Shown here in pieces: positions 43,936-56,960 of a DNA stretch of 64,000 nt; the stretch's first letter is position 1, and each line of letters opens with the position of its first letter. The notes beneath the pieces are model-generated. The model did no database searches and was not told the origin of the DNA. It worked only from the letters and a program-made list of their open reading frames with translations. The stretch is from positions 1 to 64,000 of the forward strand of contig JAQFVV010000951.1 of NCBI GenBank assembly GCA_028023455.1. Direction: 5' to 3'. Origin of the DNA: Epiperipatus broadwayi. Lineage: Eukaryota; Onychophora; Udeonychophora; Euonychophora; Peripatidae. Position numbers and translations under genes: made by a program.

Positions 43936-44659
43936 TACTTAAAAATAGCTGGCTACAAAAGTTGGTTCATTAACATTTTCTGATTTGTCTTAGAAATAAA
44001 AAGATACAAACTTTATTTAAATAATCCCAAATGAGTAGAAATTTATATGAATCGATATATAAATAAAACTCGAAAGTAAATAATCTAAATGAAAATTATA
44101 AAGGCATTGTAACTAATTATTTATTGTAGAGCTTATTTAAATACGCTCTGCTCCCCAACACTTTAATATGTATAGAAAATAAACAATACATAGCAGTAAA
44201 TGGTGAAAATATATAAATAACGATAACCATTCATAATATCCTTAACCCTAATCCAATTCAACTATTAAGCACATGTTTATAACCCCTTAGCAACAATTAC
44301 AAAAAAAATATTTCATTATCAGAACGAAAAGTGAAATTTTACAAAATACAGATGCAATTTAAACTCAAAATTGAACAGCCTAAATTATGATATTTTGGAA
44401 TTAGCTATACAGTGATGTAATCGTTTGGCCATATGAATTCTAACTTCACAAAAATATTTGGAAGATTCATTTTATGTATAGCAAATTTTATATCTAAAAA
44501 ATGAATTCTTTAATTCAAGTTAATTTTAAAACATTGTTATAAATATGATATAAATAAAAGATCCCGCTTAAGTAAATAGATCGGCGAAAATTGTTTTTGT
44601 TTTCTAATTATTTTATACAAAAAAATATTGATTTATATTTTCTTCAGTATGTTTTTTTT
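43936..44659. other. AT-rich sequence, no feature seen
   Basis: No coding, repeat or RNA feature recognised between the LINE and the SINE. Confidence 0.5.
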
Positions 44660-44793
44660 AACTGAACAAGAACAGTTGGCGTTGGTGGCCGAGTGGTCCG
44701 CACAGCCGCCTTACAAGGAGTACTCCCGGGTTTGCAGGTTTCGCTTCCCCGCACATGCGTTGAAATATGGAAATAAAAAAACTGAACAAGAAC
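44660..44793 (+). mobile_element. tRNA-derived SINE or retroposed tRNA with 14-bp target-site duplication
   Basis: A 106-bp insert (44,674-44,779) lies between two perfect copies of AACTGAACAAGAAC (44,660-44,673 and 44,780-44,793). Its 5' part is tRNA-like: a perfect Pol III A box, GTGGCCGAGTGG as in tRNA-Ser/Leu, and a degenerate B box, GGTTTCGCTTCC. The insert ends in an A-rich tail (GAAATATGGAAATAAAAA). The junction on the bottom strand reads CAGTT|AAAAAA, the L1-type endonuclease consensus. A functional tRNA is unlikely because the acceptor and T stems do not pair. Confidence 0.8.
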
Positions 44794-45324
44794 TCAGAAA
44801 TAATTATAAATTTTATATTCATAATACTATTTTAAAATTATGTTGCCTTCAAAACCTATTTATTTAAATATAAAACTTGCTAATCTTTTAAAAAAATATA
44901 TACGTAAAATATTATTATAATTATCGCCAAATGTAAATAAGCAATTTCTTCTTTCAGCAACTTTGTAAATATACTCGCAATCAATAATCTACATAAAGTC
45001 AATTATAATAGTATTGTCAATACAGTATACTTATATTTAAATATTAAATATTCGTACAGCAAAATATTTTTTTTTTTCTATCAGACATTATGTCTTAAAT
45101 TTTTTTGTAAATTACTCAAGTTAAATTAATTAGTGTTTATAAATATTTTTAAAAAAATACTTTAGGTAATTCAATAACTTTTATATTAAAACAAATGATG
45201 AAATGAAAAATTAAAATCGATATATTTATTTTATCTTACATCTAAAACACAATACTTTTAAACAGTGATATATTATTGCGTTTGCGATAGCACTCAAAAG
45301 TATAATTTACTATCATTCTCACGA

Positions 45325-45356
45325 TTTTTTTTTTTTTTTTCAAAATAATCTTTATT
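45325..45356 (-). other. Possible poly(A) end with AATAAA signal (minus strand)
   Basis: Sixteen T residues (45,325-45,340) followed after 10 nt by TTTATT. On the minus strand this is an AATAAA signal and a poly(A) tail, suggesting the 3' end of a retroposed transcript extending to the right. No coding content or clear target-site duplication was found. Confidence 0.35.
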
Positions 45357-45929
45357 TGCACAAAAAGTAAAATATACATTGTAATATAGAGTTCATGTTT
45401 ACGATCATGACTGACACATTAAAGACTAACTAGCTATTAAATTAGATCATGATTACAAGATTAAAAGTAAAATTTTAAGTTACGATTTTATCTACATTAA
45501 GCAAAAGGTTGAATATTGCACGCTATTATTTTAGCAAGATTTTGCATTTTTACCATAACGTTTAACATTCATTAAAATATTTTTATGATATTTATCAGAA
45601 TCTACTTTAATATTTCGGTCTCTATCGGGAGACAAATAGCATGACTGTCGCGGATCTTTGCTGGAAAACTTTTTAATAATCAGTTTATTCTATAAAATGA
45701 TCACATTGTTATAATATTTAAAGTTAATTATAAAATCTATTGCACCGAAAAAATATTTGACCACCAAAATGTCAGTAATGTCTGTTTTTCCCCCGTCATA
45801 AATTCAACAAATCATCTCTATCCTTTGATTTTAACATTGTCATCAATCTGGATATACGATTACTATCACTGTCCTCACTATTATTATTACAACTAATAGT
45901 AATAACACTAACAAAAAACTATCACTTAC

Positions 45930-45987
45930 CTGTTGCATGGATATCCGAAAAGAATAAAATTATAAGAAAAACTGGGGAAAGCCTCAT
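45930..45987 (-). CDS. Signal-peptide first coding exon (candidate start of the serine protease)
   Basis: Minus-strand ATG at 45,987 opens a 58-nt exon encoding MRLSPVFLIILFFSDIHAT, with a basic residue, a hydrophobic core and a small-residue end: a textbook secretory signal. It finishes at a perfect donor, CAACAG|GTAAGT (intron from 45,929). The sequence just upstream, AAATTTTGTAG|GAAAAAATG, could be the acceptor of a 5' UTR intron (exon start 45,993). The exon ends in phase 1, which is what the trypsin-type exon at 24,543-24,679 requires; the split codon would be GAT (Asp). The join across a 21-kb intron is inference. Other intervening exons, or a different gene, are possible. Confidence 0.6.
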
Positions 45988-46062
45988 TTTTTCCTACAAA
46001 ATTTATATAAATCAAATAAAATATTTGTTGTAGATTAAATGTAACAATAATAAGAAGAAGAG

Positions 46063-46063
<1 letters not shown>

Positions 46064-46150
<87 letters not shown>
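46064..46150. repeat. (TAA)n microsatellite
   Basis: About 29 ATA/TAA trinucleotide units, the only long trinucleotide array in the window. It gives a poly-Leu frame on the minus strand that is not a gene. Confidence 0.97.
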
Positions 46151-46151
<1 letters not shown>

Positions 46152-46389
46152 TTTTCAAATAATTTATATAACCTGCAGAAATATTATTCAAATAATTTAT
46201 ATAACCTGCAGAAATATAACTACTTACTCTCATAACCTTCTTTAATTGGAACCAGTTTAAACTTTAAAAAACTGTGAGTTTATGTTCGATCTGCAAACGT
46301 AATATATATCCCAGAAAGTACCAAAAATCCAACTGAAGTATATGCACCTAATGCAACTCTTTTAATAAATAAAAAGTAAGTAAAGAGCC

Positions 46390-47350
46390 TATCTATACTT
46401 GAATTTGGATCTTATATAATTATTCATTTATTTACACATTACAACACCATTTGAATTTTATATATTAACACAATTTTAGAATAACTTAAGTTATTCTAAA
46501 AACATTATTAACAGTTGGAGGAATAGCTGAACCTCTTATATAACAACCCCTGAATATTAAATAAATCAACAGTTAATAGATATAATTATTAATTATCATA
46601 GATCAAAAATATATGAAATTTATGTGGAAAATACTACAAATCACCAACAGGGTATACATAAATTAATACAATTCCAATAAGGAAATGAGTTGATAATAAA
46701 TCCACCTGCACTTTAATTTGGATACATGCATTCAATTAACTATCATTGCAATACAGGGTGTGAATTCAATATATTAACCAACTTCCAAAATGATCATAAT
46801 CTACTCTGAAATCACTATAAACAATCACAAAAAAGGCTTTTTTTATACTTAACAACATCTGAATATTACATAAATTACCAGGTAATGAAAGTAAATATTA
46901 ATTATAATTGCTCAAATATAGAAGAAATTTAAGATTTTAGAATAGCTTAGAATTATTTGTTAATATATAAAAGTCACACTCATTATTGTAACGTCAATAA
47001 ATAACATTTTAAATCCAAATTAAAGTACAAGTGAACTGATTCTATTCTTTTTCAACCATTGATAGTGATGTATGAGTGTACAAATAGCTTTCTCAGAGTT
47101 TTCAGTAAGATCTGCATAAATTTCATATAATTAAACTTTGTTTTGAACTGTTCATTCATGGAACATTTAAAGGTTGTTAAATAACAGATTCAACATTTAA
47201 ATCTGAATATTTGTAGTGTTCTCACAAAAGCTTACAATCATTCTGAAATTATGTTAATACATTGAATCCACACTGTGTACTGCAACACATCAATAAATTG
47301 GATTCTTATATATAATTCAGGATAAACTACAGTTGGACTCATTCTGCATT
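46390..47350. repeat. Palindromic array of a diverged ~320-bp repeat
   Basis: Two units read on the plus strand (landmark GAATTTGGAT at 46,401 and TTAATTTGGAT at 46,713). Two read on the minus strand (AATCCAAATTAAAG at 47,012, AATAAATTGGATTC at 47,292). Other shared blocks include GTGTGAATTCAATATATTAAC and its inverted partner near 47,250-47,275. The first unit contains a perfect 28-bp palindrome (46,474-46,501) centred on CTTAAG. Confidence 0.65.
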
Positions 47351-47484
47351 TTTTCATTACTTGACAGATTTATATTAGTTTACACATATGACTTGCTGGT
47401 AATTTTCAAAAACTTCTCCATATATTTTATCTATATTTGAACTATTGCAAATAAATATTTATATTAGGAAAATCCTAATCTTAT

Positions 47485-47600
47485 GAATGAAGGAAGAAAC
47501 TATAAAAAAATCAATGAGGCCATTTTGATAAGTAAAAAAGACATATTTAATTAATAGACAAAATGTAAAAGTTCAAATTCATGAATCTTGGGATGTAATG
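47485..47600 (+). pseudogene. Short PLE C-terminal relic
   Basis: Plus-strand frame reading NYKKINEAILISKKDIFN, two stops, then a piece equivalent to RQ-NVK. It resembles the last 35 residues of PLE family 1 (KIKEAMLISRNRQMLMNRQS). It lies directly left of the ~445-bp satellite, so that array may include PLE 3' sequence. Short and tentative. Confidence 0.35.
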
Positions 47601-49317
47601 CAATGGTGTCTATTTCTGCTAAATTTATATTTAAACAATTTTTAATTGATGTGAAAAAGATAAATGAACTCTCATATACATATTTTATACTAAACTAATA
47701 CTCAACAGTTGACCCATATCATTATATTCCATGCACATATATAATCAGTGCTCACTATATTAAAATAACAAATCTTCAAATTTCAGTGAATATGCTTCAA
47801 TCATCTCCATCCTCCAAATTTTCAGCCATCTACGTCATGGAAAATCTGAAGACAGAATGCTCAAAGCCCTTCTTGATTTCAATATTAGTCATATTTATGT
47901 TGACTTTAAGTTATTCTGACTCTTCACGTATAGGACAATCATATTTGTCCATTTAAATACACAGAAAAATGATGGGCAAAATACAGGTTGTATCTGTAAT
48001 AAATAAATACAAGTATATTATCTATACAGAACGTATTGAATGAGAAGAGATTTGAACTCCAGCTTTCAATGTTTATAGAGCTATTCATTTTTTCACATAC
48101 AATGAATATATATAACCACATAATATAAAAAACATAAATGATCTCCATAATGTTTTTTATGCTGAAAAAGTGTTCATCTGTTGATCCAAGTCACCAGATC
48201 CCACACACATGTTTAATCACTGCTCATATTATCTTACAATATCAAATCTTGAAACTATAATTAGCAGGATTCAATCTTCACTCTACAACCCTTCAGCCAT
48301 CCATGTGATTGGAAATATGAAGATGGAATGCTCAAAGCCCTTTTTGATATCAATATTATTATTATATAGGACCTTAATATGTTTATTCAAATACATTGAA
48401 AAAAAGAGCAGAGTAAAGACTCTATGTGTAATATTTACTACAAATATGATGTCTATACTAAAGTAAATGTAATTATAAATGATTTGAACTCAAACTATCA
48501 AACTCTTTATAGTTGTTGGTTAGTTGTTATACAATCGATACACATGATCAAGTACATGTGAAAAATAAATGATGTCCAACATAAATAATTTGTGCTCGAC
48601 AAGGACTTATCTACTCATCTGTTGGTCCAGGTCATTATCTTACTACATATACATAATTACTGCTCACATTATATTAGGATAACAATTTTTCAAGTTTTAG
48701 TGGATATGCTTCAATCTTCTCCACTTACCAGCTCCACATCCATCAATGCCATTAAAAAATATGAAAATGGATTGTTCAAAACTTTTTCTAATGACAATTT
48801 TATTATTATAACCATGTTGACTTTAAGTGTTTCTGACCTTTCACATATTTAAATACACAGACAAGTGATAGGCAGAATACAGGCTGACTATATTATTTAT
48901 AAATATATATTATCATTTTACAGTTGTATAACAAGAAGTAAATAGTTGTAGAGAGTTTAAATGTTTGAATTCAAATTCTTTCTAATTACATTATGTTTAT
49001 CATAGTCAATATTGTTGTATTCAAATATTACAGGTTCAGTCTTTATTCTGGGTCTTTTTCTCTTATATGTATTGAAATGGAAGTATTCAAATTTTATATG
49101 TCAGTGGTGAAAGTAATTTAATAACAACATGGATAAAAATAATATTGAAATCAACAAGTGCTTTGAGGATTCCATCTTGAAATTTTCAATGATATGCATT
49201 GCTGAAAAGTTGGAGAATGAAGAAGACTGAAGTCTATCAATTGAACTGTGAATATTTTCTATCTTAATATAATGAATTCACGGATTATATGTGTGTGCAT
49301 GGTGATAACCTGACAAT

Positions 49318-49360
49318 CTGATGAATGCAGGTTCAGTACTGAATACATATATTGGCAACA
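49318..49360 (+). other. Degenerate hammerhead-like core, plus unit 1
   Basis: CTGATGA (49,318-49,324), then a decayed stem II, TGAA in place of GAAA, an eight-base spacer and TTGG. It lines up without gaps to the cores in the other units and is no longer foldable as an active ribozyme. Confidence 0.4.
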
Positions 49361-50223
49361 ATTTATCTTTATTACATGTATTTTGTCATGTCTATCAATC
49401 ATTTAAAAAGTTGATAGCTGTAAGGAGCATGAAAGCTAAGTTCAAATTGTTTTTAAATTGGCTTTAGTATAGACAATATAAGTGTATTTAAATATTACAG
49501 ATTCTACCTGAATTCTGACTGTTCCTCTTCTGTAAATTTAAATGAATATATTAAGGTTTTGAATGAAAGGGGACAGAAAAACATAAAGTCAACATGGGTT
49601 CAACAATAATAATGGCATCAATAAGGGCTTGAGTATTCCATCTTAAGATTTTAAATGACATGGATGACTAAACTGATGTAGGGTCAAGAAGTTTGAAGCT
49701 AGTCCATTAACGTTTCAAGATTTGCTGTTTAGTGAGCACTGTTTTTACATATGTGTGGAAGATGATGACCTGAACAAACTTATAAGTACTGGTTTGGCAC
49801 AAAATATACATATTGGAAATTATTAATCTTTTTCACATGAATATGGCCATGTGTGTCAGTTGTATAAGATGGGTTGAATAGCTATAAAGAGTTTCAAAAT
49901 TACATTTAGTTTAATATAAAAATGTATATGTGCTTACATATTACATATTCACCCTGTATTCTGCCCATCTGTCTTCTGTATAATTAAATGGACATATTAA
50001 GATTCTATAAGTGAGGGCTCAGAGTGACTTTAGTGTAACAGAGGTATGACCATAATATTGGCATCAATAAGGAATTTGAGCATTCCATACTCAGATTGAT
50101 ATGGAAGGCTGAAGATTTGTATAGTGGAGAAGATTAAAGATTATTCATTAATGTTTGAGGATTTGTTGTATTATTGAAAAGTGAATACTGGTTATATAGA
50201 TGTATAGAATATGATGATTTGGA

Positions 50224-50940
<717 letters not shown>

Positions 50941-50981
50941 TCAAATCACCGGTAACAATTTTCCAATATTACATTTTTAAA

Positions 50982-51025
50982 ATGTCGGAGCTTCCCAGTT
51001 TAAAAGAATTAATTGCAAGAGTTTG
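50982..51025 (+). CDS. Possible first coding exon, unknown gene
   Basis: ATG at 50,982 opens a 44-nt frame, MSELPSLKELIARV plus two bases, ending at GTTTG|GTATGT, an acceptable donor. The short N-terminus and slightly higher GC content support an exon. No downstream acceptor exon was identified in the next 13 kb and the peptide is too short to assign to a family. Confidence 0.28.
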
Positions 51026-51669
51026 GTATGTTTTAAAATGTTTATTATTCTACAATTTGTAAAAATTAAATAAGTATTTTAATTACAGAAATTTTATGAT
51101 TATGAAAATTTGTTTTTTAAAAAAGAAGAAGTTTAAATTAAAGTAAAATGTTAAAGTTATCAATATAGTTTAATATTTTCATTTCCAATTCTAATAAAAA
51201 TATAGTATTGATTGATATTTAACTTTACAATGCCAATCAAATATTTGCTAGTTAATTTGTTTAACATTTGGATAATAAACCGTCTTCAAAATAGTTAATC
51301 AAAGCTATTTTCTAATTTTAACGTCAGCTTGAAATGATTGAATTAATTGCTATAATTGGTATTCCTAGATTTAAGCGTGGATAAATAAATATTAGCATGG
51401 ATGTGATAAACTTGTAACATTTTTAATAGAGAAATGTAGAAATTAATAACTTATGAAAAACATTTTCATTTAAGTTCTGCGTGTCATGTTTGAAATTGTT
51501 TCTTGTTTATGGAGCCACGTAAAATCGTTATTCTAATAGTGATTATAATAACTAACACAAATGGATAAAATTACATGTTTGGAATTCAACTATAATTATA
51601 GCTGTTACTTCGTGTATTTCTTGTTCGACACATCGTACATGGATTCCACGGATCATATTTGTCATTATA

Positions 51670-51795
51670 AAATGCTATACAATCTAATTTGTGACACACA
51701 CACCTGCTAAAATTCATGTATTGAACTATAAAATGCTATACATTTAATTTATATCACACACACACCCATTAGATTTTATGTATTTGATGAATAAT
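51670..51795. repeat. Diverged 61-bp tandem duplication
   Basis: AAATGCTATACA at 51,670 and again at 51,731, each followed by TTTAATTT-like sequence, a CACACACAC run and CAT/ATG-TATT. Two copies only. Confidence 0.7.
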
Positions 51796-52211
51796 TCATT
51801 GCTTTAATTTTATAGTTATATGAACTTGCATGTGAAGTTCATAAGTTATATTTTATTAAGTTTAAATTAATAGGGGTTGAATAAAATATTTATTCAAGAG
51901 AATAGCACTTGCGAAAAAGTTTAAAAGTACTAAATGAATTCATGAGATGTATCAATCTTTATGAGTTATTTTGTTAGTCTTTTCAGATTTATATTCCTAT
52001 ACTAATATTACTTATATTATATTACACATGTTTTATTTTAAGAAAGATAAGTTAGTACATTAGTTGTCCTGATTAGCGTAACATTTATTATGCAAGAACC
52101 CACATTTGCTAAAGTGTTAGTGTTTTCTGAATGATCAGAATAACTGAGGGGGATGATTTTGCACTTTAATGTGAAGTAAATAGTAATGTTGTTTTATAAT
52201 GTAAAGGGCAT

Positions 52212-52302
52212 TAATCTGTGCTGGTGGTTAATCCGCAGATTACTTTATTGCCATTTTTGTATTTTACACTCATTCCTGCGCTGGTGGTTAATCCGCGGAA
52301 TG
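52212..52302. other. Pair of hairpins with identical 13-nt loops
   Basis: Hairpin 1: TAATCTGTG (52,212-52,220) pairs with CGCAGATTA (52,234-52,242), including one T·G wobble. Hairpin 2: CATTCCTGCG (52,271-52,280) pairs with CGCGGAATG (52,294-52,302), with one bulged T. Both loops are CTGGTGGTTAATC, and they start exactly 60 bp apart. The stems differ at several positions but remain paired, which suggests a conserved fold. Function unknown. Confidence 0.65.
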
Positions 52303-52360
52303 GGGTACTTGTACTTATTGCTTTATGATAGTGTATAAATCCACAAAACGTTTAGTGTTA

Positions 52361-52429
52361 TTTAATTTATAAGTTATATCATCAACTTGTAGTGGAATTT
52401 AATTTATAAGTTATATCATCAACTTGTAG
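52361..52429. repeat. 37-bp tandem duplication
   Basis: TTTAATTTATAAGTTATATC then ATCAACTTGTAG occurs at 52,361 and again at 52,398 with no mismatch over 32 bp, just downstream of the twin hairpins. Confidence 0.9.
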
Positions 52430-54626
52430 CAGGACATTCTATTCAAGTTACTTCATAATAATTAACTGTTGGTTGATTATTATTTACCGGAGTGTAAGTT
52501 TAAATTATCACTTTATTTAATGATTGCATTGTAGCTAAATCCTACAGACATAATATTATTTATTATATTATTATAAGTTTACGGTATGGATTTATTGAAT
52601 CTGGAAATGATGTTAAATATTTCATGAGTTGATGCTGAATTTAGTATAATTTTCTCAATATTCATTGTATCAAATTGAAATATAAGGTATGATTAGGTTC
52701 TTAAAAACTGTACCTATGAGATGTTATTGAAGAAAGTCGATGGAATTATAATTTATTTATTTTATTTGTTTATTTATGTCTTTAATTATAACATTGGAAT
52801 TAATTACTTATTATTCATAATTTTGTAAATAAAAGTTGATTTATAATTAAACTTACTGTGCCGTTGCTATGTGTCATTTGTAAAATCAGAAATCATAAAC
52901 CTGGGATGGAGCATACATTGAAATACATACTATCATCAACACGATATAAGAATTTATTGATATTTTTGAGAAATCATTTAGATGCTTTCGTCTTTGGTAG
53001 TTTATGATGTGTAAGGTACAATAAAATCCCATTTACCTTTTCCATCATTTTGGCTTTGTGTAGTTGATTCTAGTATACAATGTAAATTAATTATTAAACT
53101 TGTAAACAGATTTATCAAATAATAACATGATTAAATATCTTTACTTAATGTTTTTAAATTGTCATTCATCAATATAATAAGAGTCTCAATGATATATTAA
53201 ATTATAAAGGAACCCAAGTATTTATGTTTATTTATTGCAAAGCTTTACCTGGACTAGCATCTGTATTAGAAATCATATAGATGGTTTAAAATTTCATAAT
53301 CTTATGTAATTCCACAAATTATGCCATCTTGTACATGGTCGGCCATTGGGTCTCATACAATAAAAATTGCAAATTAAGGTTTGAAAATAATAACATTACA
53401 CTTATAATTTGATTAAAGTATTTTATCATAATACTATGGTAGTTCTTCGCGGTACACCCTGGCTGCGATCAAATTAAATCATAAAAAGTTTAGGTTAGAT
53501 CATTAGTTTGGTCTGTGGTAAGTTGCCCCAGATGTTGATTGTGGTCTTTCGTGCATAAAATAGATAGCATGATATGCTTTTGGATACAGCTCTTAATAGC
53601 TGACAATGTGCAATGGGAATTGATCAGTGATAGAAGTTACAATTCTTAGTGCATTTGCGTTTCTGTAGTTGGGACCACGCAATTTACATTACAATTTTGA
53701 GTGCTGCAACGGGTTCGGCACGATGGGTAGTTGAAGGGGTGAGCAGATGGTTACAATATATATATTGAAACGGAAACCTTCCAATCTCTTTCCGTTTCAC
53801 TATTTACCTAATGATCTATTTGTCTGAACTAGTTTTGAACCTATTTTAAATGTAAAATTTTTTATATATAAGTCGAGTGGGAAAACTTTGTTATCATGGC
53901 TGCTTGAATGGCATCATCCATTTACATACAAAAACACGCTATAATTAGACAGGTTTGATAAAATTATAGCGTAGAAATGCTCATAAATTATTATAAAATG
54001 TTTTATTAATTTTCAGTCAATTCTTAATTATATTCGCTATTATATTCGTATGTGGATGGATAATTTAAACCTTGGAATAACCGAAAAATGATGTGTATAT
54101 ATATTTAAGTTTAAATAAAAAAGTAATAATGTAAAACATTTTCTTTAAAATATATTTAACGGTTTTCCGATTTAATGTTTTATATATATAACAGAAACTA
54201 AAGTATTTGTTTAAATCTGTCCAATTTGTTATTTTGTAAAAACAAATATGTTAAAAGTTATTTATTTCAGTAAAATAAAAATCCATTTATAATTAAAAAT
54301 GAGAATTTTGTGTAAACAAAAAAATCAATTAGTGACCACACCTGGGTTAAAAATAAAATATGTTTACTGATTGATTTTGTTTCAACAAAAGACTTTATGA
54401 TTAAATCAGAATACCATTCCTTCTGCTAAGCTTTAACATTCTATAACACATAAAAAGGAATTTAATTAGTGAAATCTGAATCGAATTATATGATTTATAT
54501 ATTTTAATAATTTTAATTAAATTAAAAATAACACATCAGAGATGTTATCTGTTGTAGAAATTAGATTATATGATTTTGTTTTAATTAAAAGTCAATTGTT
54601 TCTGAGTCAAACGAAATTCCAAAAAG
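52430..54626. other. AT-rich sequence without recognised genes
   Basis: No TE proteins. A less AT-rich block at 53,445-53,760 holds no open frame or tRNA fold that could be supported. Confidence 0.45.
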
Positions 54627-54995
54627 GTGTTAAGGCTTGGTGAAAAATATATAAATAAGCCTTATTTTAAGAGGGAAGATATACTCCATCTTGCTTTTGA
54701 AGAGCTGTTAATATCAGAAGTTATAAATTGTTTAATTTTACCATGTCTTGGTAAAGTCAGGCAAAATTTTGCTGCTGTTCCCATGATGGAATGCCGAAGT
54801 TCAATCCATCCAATGCTGAAGCAAAAACCAACAAGCTTATACAAAATAGAAGATGCCATAAGCCACTAAAAGTGACTTGCCTTCATTCTAACACCATTTT
54901 AAAATCATCTCCCAACTAAATTGAAGATGCCATAAGCCGCCAAGGAACTCACCTTCGTTCCTGTTCGAATATCTCCAGTCCAACTACAGAAGAAC
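54627..54995 (+). other. Unrecognised 80-codon ORF followed by a 74-bp duplication
   Basis: The frame 54,627-54,869 (MLRLGEKYINKPYFKRED...) is less AT-rich than its surroundings and contains no known domain. Its 3' end overlaps a diverged tandem pair: GAAGATGCCATAAGCC at 54,849 and 54,923, each followed by a CTTGCCTTCATTC or CTCACCTTCGTTC block. It could be a relic of a transposon gene or 3' sequence; not assigned. Confidence 0.3.
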
Positions 54996-55699
54996 TGTTT
55001 TAATATTAAAATCACAGAGCTCTGTGAAAATTTGAAAACAATCATTATTTCTTCAAAATCAGGTTAGCTAACCATATTATTGTAACTTCTTTCTAAATGG
55101 TTTTCTAAATAATATTTGAATTCTAAAAAAAGAAATACTTTTACTAATTTCTTTATTAATTCAATATTGTAAATTCTTTCTAATTTGTTTTCTAAATAAT
55201 ATTTGAATTCTATAAATGTAATAATTTTGCTCATTTTTCTTTATTAATTCAATATTTTGCTATATAACTTAATTAGTGCAGTATATTTGCTTTCCTTTTG
55301 ATTATTTTAATAATTATTACTTATACTTATGTTTTGAAATGGTGTGCATTTAATTATCAAATATGTTTTTTTTTAAAGATATAATTTAATGTCTTCAAAT
55401 TATTAGTTATTAAATTGTAATTTCGTGTGCTGTTTGGAAAACCTAATTTCTAAATAGCAGCGACCTGTTTGTGCTCATTGTTATTTAGTCATTTATTAAT
55501 TAATTAATATAAATATAAAATGTGGCTTTTCAACCATTAATTATTATGTTACTAAAGATTAAACTAGCCTGGAGTGTAATCATAAGTATATTTTTTTAGT
55601 AAAGTATTCGTAAGTCCCTTATTAAATATACTTTTCCCCTTTTTAAAAGTTTAGTAGTTATAGATAACTAAAGAGATTGAAGGGGATAAAGTAAAGTTT

Positions 55700-55725
55700 G
55701 TATATATATATATATATATATATAT
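55700..55725. repeat. (TA)n microsatellite
   Basis: Short TA array. The following 55,726-56,230 stretch is less AT-rich but has no recognised gene. Confidence 0.9.
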
Positions 55726-56684
55726 ACCCGTCAGTAGCATATCGTATTTCTCATACTCCAGAAGAGTTGGCTCTTTTGGTCTGATAAACTAGTGTTTCTT
55801 TAATGTATAATATTTAAGTTATAATATACTTCGGCTTTGCGGATGGGAAATTTATTAATATTTTCTCATTGTGCTGCTTAGATATATATAAGATGGAGCC
55901 ATGGTAAGTCCAGCCCATCTTCCTCTCTTATGGGTAGTGCAGTAGCTAAGACTGAGCCACAGGACAACTTTGCACGTAAGTCCCCTGCTTCTTATGAACC
56001 AAATTAAGGTTCGCCTTTTAGCAGCATGATGACCAGTTATTCGGTAAACCGGTGTTTGTCACAAAAATCCTAAAATATTTTTCCATCCACAGAGCAACTT
56101 TATTATATTATACTTGTGGCTAGTGTATTAATAAAATCTCTATAGCCAACTCTGCCTCCCTAATATGTAATCTTCGATATTGAACCGAAGCATTCTTGAA
56201 AACCCATTCGATCTAAAGCTATCTGGGGTGCTTTATATGCCCATTTTAATATAAATTTATTATAATTAGATGTATTATTAAGCTTCACTCCAGACTTAGT
56301 TTGATTTCACATATAATAGCCACTCAAACTGATTATAAAAAGACATATCTCATAAGTGAATGTAGTGATTAGTTTGTATAGCATTATATTTGTTTCCATT
56401 AAATAATAGCAACAAACCTATTTGCCAATGTATCAATTATTGTTCAAATGGCCTAAAGAAATGTTATTTTATAAATTAAATGCCTGCGTGCATTTTCCAA
56501 CATTATTGTTATTCAAAATACATCTCAAAATGTCAATAAACATATTTTTAATTCATCATATATCAATTTCTGTCTCATTATTAAATCAATCCAATTCACT
56601 AATTGCCCATAGCTTTTCATTAGCAAATCCGCTATTAACTAAATATATTAGATTTTATCTTGGGAATGTCTCTAGTATTAAGTT

Positions 56685-56688
<4 letters not shown>

Positions 56689-56762
<74 letters not shown>
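56689..56762. repeat. (TA)n microsatellite
   Basis: About 37 TA units. Confidence 0.97.
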
Positions 56763-56765
<3 letters not shown>

Positions 56766-56792
56766 TCCATGAGTCTTATTGTTCTCTCTGAT

Positions 56793-56960
56793 GTGCTAGT
56801 GGGCCAGATTAAAAATTAATTCTTGTGTGCCATCATTGTTATGTTGTCCATTAGGTGTTTGATCTGGGACTTCGAGAGTGGGTTTGAATCCAGGCTGGTT
56901 GTGACCTAAATTTCGGGCTTGACTGGGTTTGAAGTAAATTTTGTGAGTTCCAGCTCATGT
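56793..56960 (+). other. Possible SINE-like fragment with a B-box
   Basis: GGTTTGAATCC at 56,881-56,891 is a good Pol III B box, and TGCTAGTGGG at 56,793 is a weak A box. Their spacing (about 88 bp) is too long for a normal tRNA-SINE. The block is less AT-rich and lies between two TA arrays. Low confidence. Confidence 0.25.

Noticed and set aside
44674-44760. Functional tRNA-Ser/Leu gene
   Set aside because: The A box is perfect, but the B box is altered and neither the acceptor nor the T stem pairs. The flanking target-site duplication and A-rich tail show it is a retroposed copy.
53445-53760. Less AT-rich block as an exon or RNA gene
   Set aside because: No open frame of useful length, no splice-site pair and no tRNA-like boxes that pair.
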